From the NCBI GenBank assembly GCA_034509425.1, contig JAVTVJ010000292.1, positions 62,001 to 126,000 on the forward strand: a DNA stretch of 64,000 bases. Direction: 5' to 3'. The position numbers and the translations under genes are program-made. This stretch comes from Eopsaltria australis. Taxonomy: Eukaryota; Chordata; Aves; Passeriformes; Petroicidae. The notes below the pieces were generated by a model. That model was not told where the DNA came from, made no database searches, and worked only from the letters and a program-made list of their open reading frames with translations. Below, in pieces: positions 62,001 through 64,000 of the stretch; position 1 is the first letter of the stretch; each line of letters opens with the position of its first letter.

Positions 62001-64000
62001 CCTCTGAAATCTTCCTCTAGCATAAGGAGAAGAATTTACACACAGCCAAGCAGGAATACACAGGAGCCAAGGGCACACCTAGGTCTTCTGAAGCCACTTG
62101 TCCAAAAGTCAGCAAGAAAAACAGCAGGGAGAGACCTGGACATGCACAAACGAGGTCTCTATGGAGCTTGGCATAGGTTAGCCAAGCAGGAAATTACACA
62201 GATGGAGAACTGGGGACCCAAATCCTCTGCCTCCAAGCACTCAAACCAGCAGCTCGAGGGAAGCCAGCGACTGCTGTATTTATAAACAGCCACCCCAGGC
62301 TGAGCAGCAACTCTTCCCAGGGGGGCTCGGGTGCCCTCCACCACACACAACATTTGAGGACACTCTGAAAACAGCCTGACCTCAGGGAGTAGCTTATGAA
62401 TCCCTCCTGGTGTTATCAAGAAGAAAGGCAAGGAGACCATGACAACAACCGTTCTTCCTGTGCAACAAGTCTTTTCTTTCATCTTTCAGACAGAGTTTTG
62501 CCTTGAAGACTTCAGAGAAATCTGTGCTCTGAGGCCTCTGCTATCTGCCAGGCAACGCACAACAGACTGCCCGCAGCTCCAGCCTGGCAGATTTTAAGCA
62601 ACTACAGATAAGCAAACTTATTGCAAAAATGAGTTGCTGTGCTCTGGGAAGCAGAAGAGCCAAGGGCTCCAGCAGCATTTTCCTACCATGGGCCATTTCC
62701 TCAGAACCAGAGCGACAGGAGCTGCAACCTTGCAGGCTGGAGAATGAGACAGCAGCAGCCACCCCGCAGAGGGCACAGATGAGGCTGGAGAGCTGCAGTT
62801 TCAAGAGCAAATCCAAGAAAAAGCTCAAATTCGTTGCTGCACCAGCAGCTTTAGGGTCACACAACAAGCAGAGAGGCAGATACAGCAAGGTGCTCCATTA
62901 GATGCCATCAGGAAGAGCTCACCTAGAGAGCCCAACTTCCTCTCCAGAAGACCTGATCCTGCTAAAAACACTCTCAGGTTAGCGTTGCAGACTTAGTGTT
63001 AACAGACTGCTTTTAGGATGATTTCCCTGTGGGCAAGTCTGCTGTCCCACATAGGGACAGCTCCCGATGTAGGGCAGGACAGACCAGCCAGACCAAGCAG
63101 CTGGCACGCAGGCTGAAAGCCAGGCAGGGAGACCCAAAATCTGCACACAGATCTGCTGTGCACTGCTGTTCTCCAGGCAAGAACTGGATCGAGACCCCAT
63201 TTACTTGCACCACTTGAGAAACAGGGCAGTGAAGGTAAAGGATACCATCAAGGGCAGTCCCACCTCACTGCCTCTTAACCCCTCCTTGCCTCTGAACTCT
63301 CTGCACACGTGTCCACCTACTGGGAGGATAAAGACAGGGAAACACTGCCTCAAGAAATACAGCCGGGAATGGCAGGACTGGAAGCGTTCAAGGCCAGTTT
63401 CCTGCAGAAGTCCCTCCACAGGCCACAGAGCAGGTTGCTAGAACTTGCTGAAGTATTTCCAGCCTGGCAGATCTAGTGGCAGCAGAGGATTTGAGATGCT
63501 TTGCCTGCTGTGAGACAGCAGTTCAATCCTACAGCCAGGAAGTGCCAGCAGCTTGAGCCTGCAGCAGCCACTGCCTTCGGAGAGCCTCTCCTGGCACCAG
63601 CAGTTCCTCTGGCACGTTCCCCAGAGCTCAGCACACGCCCTCTGTGCATTAGAGGCCGGGTGCAGAAGGAAAACTCCTCACAAATAACCCTGTCTGGATG
63701 CAAGGGGCTCAGTGGCCTTCTGAGAACACGAGATGTAGACAGGATTGGGGCATAAAAACCAGCCCCACTGTTCTCCGACCTCCAATTGGCAGGCATTTGC
63801 TCCTACTGCACCAAGCTGCGTGGTGACAACGCCCCAGGAGCACAAGGTGACACCAGAAGGCTTTGCAGCCAAAGGTCCTCCCCACGCTGAGGAAGCTCCG
63901 CACTGGCACGGACTAGGCAAAGGAGAAGAGGTCCCAGCTCATCAGTACTCAAGCACAGCACTGCAGGGGACCACACCAGCAATATTTTTAGCCTGATTGT

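Larger units (their letters stand above)
52795..64000 (-). other. CPEB1 intron (more than 11 kb), no gene recognised
   Basis: The exon at 52580-52794 starts with an acceptor and needs one base from an upstream exon, so CPEB1 continues beyond this point. I did not find the preceding exon (expected to encode an N-terminal segment rich in Ser, Asp and Trp) anywhere up to 64000. The region has many short chance reading frames, simple runs, one CR1 tail and one MIR-like fragment. An AT-richer, possibly conserved block lies at about 61070-61260. Confidence 0.6.

Overview
This window is from a vertebrate nuclear genome, almost certainly a bird. The genes have many short exons with GT-AG introns and CpG-rich promoters. 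The interspersed repeats are CR1 LINE fragments. The gene set comes from three segments of human chromosome 15, which are merged on avian chromosome 10 (the species itself cannot be named from the sequence). I assigned exons by hand from reading frame, splice signals and family resemblance; every complete gene except PATL2 closes in frame across all its junctions.

Layout. 0.3-1.3 kb: a CR1 tail and an 11-bp minisatellite. 1.6-3.5 kb (+): PPIB, an ER cyclophilin. 3.7-7.3 kb (-): SNX22, with a first intron full of decayed GC-rich repeat. 7.9-20.1 kb (-): SNX1, 15 exons, with two CR1 tails in its introns. 20.3-21.6 kb: two adjoining minisatellites. 23.2-28.9 kb (-): PATL2, an oocyte Pat1-type mRNP protein. 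31.1-33.7 kb (+): B2M, with a recognisable ISRE/X/Y/TATA promoter. 35.7-40.2 kb (+): TERB2, a meiotic telomere attachment factor. Its start codon sits at the end of an 8-unit repeat, and its introns hold two CR1 copies, one carrying a decayed reverse transcriptase. 40.9-43.4 kb (-): RPS17. 44.2-52.8 kb (-): the 3' nine coding exons of CPEB1 (both RRMs and the zinc-binding domain). 52.8-64 kb: CPEB1 intron without recognisable genes.

How the genes relate. Most are unrelated housekeeping genes (folding in the ER, endosomal sorting, ribosome, MHC class I light chain). The striking point is that two proteins of the same oocyte translational-control particle, PATL2 and CPEB1, lie about 17 kb apart on the same strand, with the meiosis gene TERB2 between them. 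No bacterial-type system, virus or novel operon-like system is present. The best leads are this germline-gene neighbourhood, the repeat-built TERB2 promoter, a GC-AG intron and an unresolved frame change in PATL2, and conserved tandem splice donors in CPEB1.
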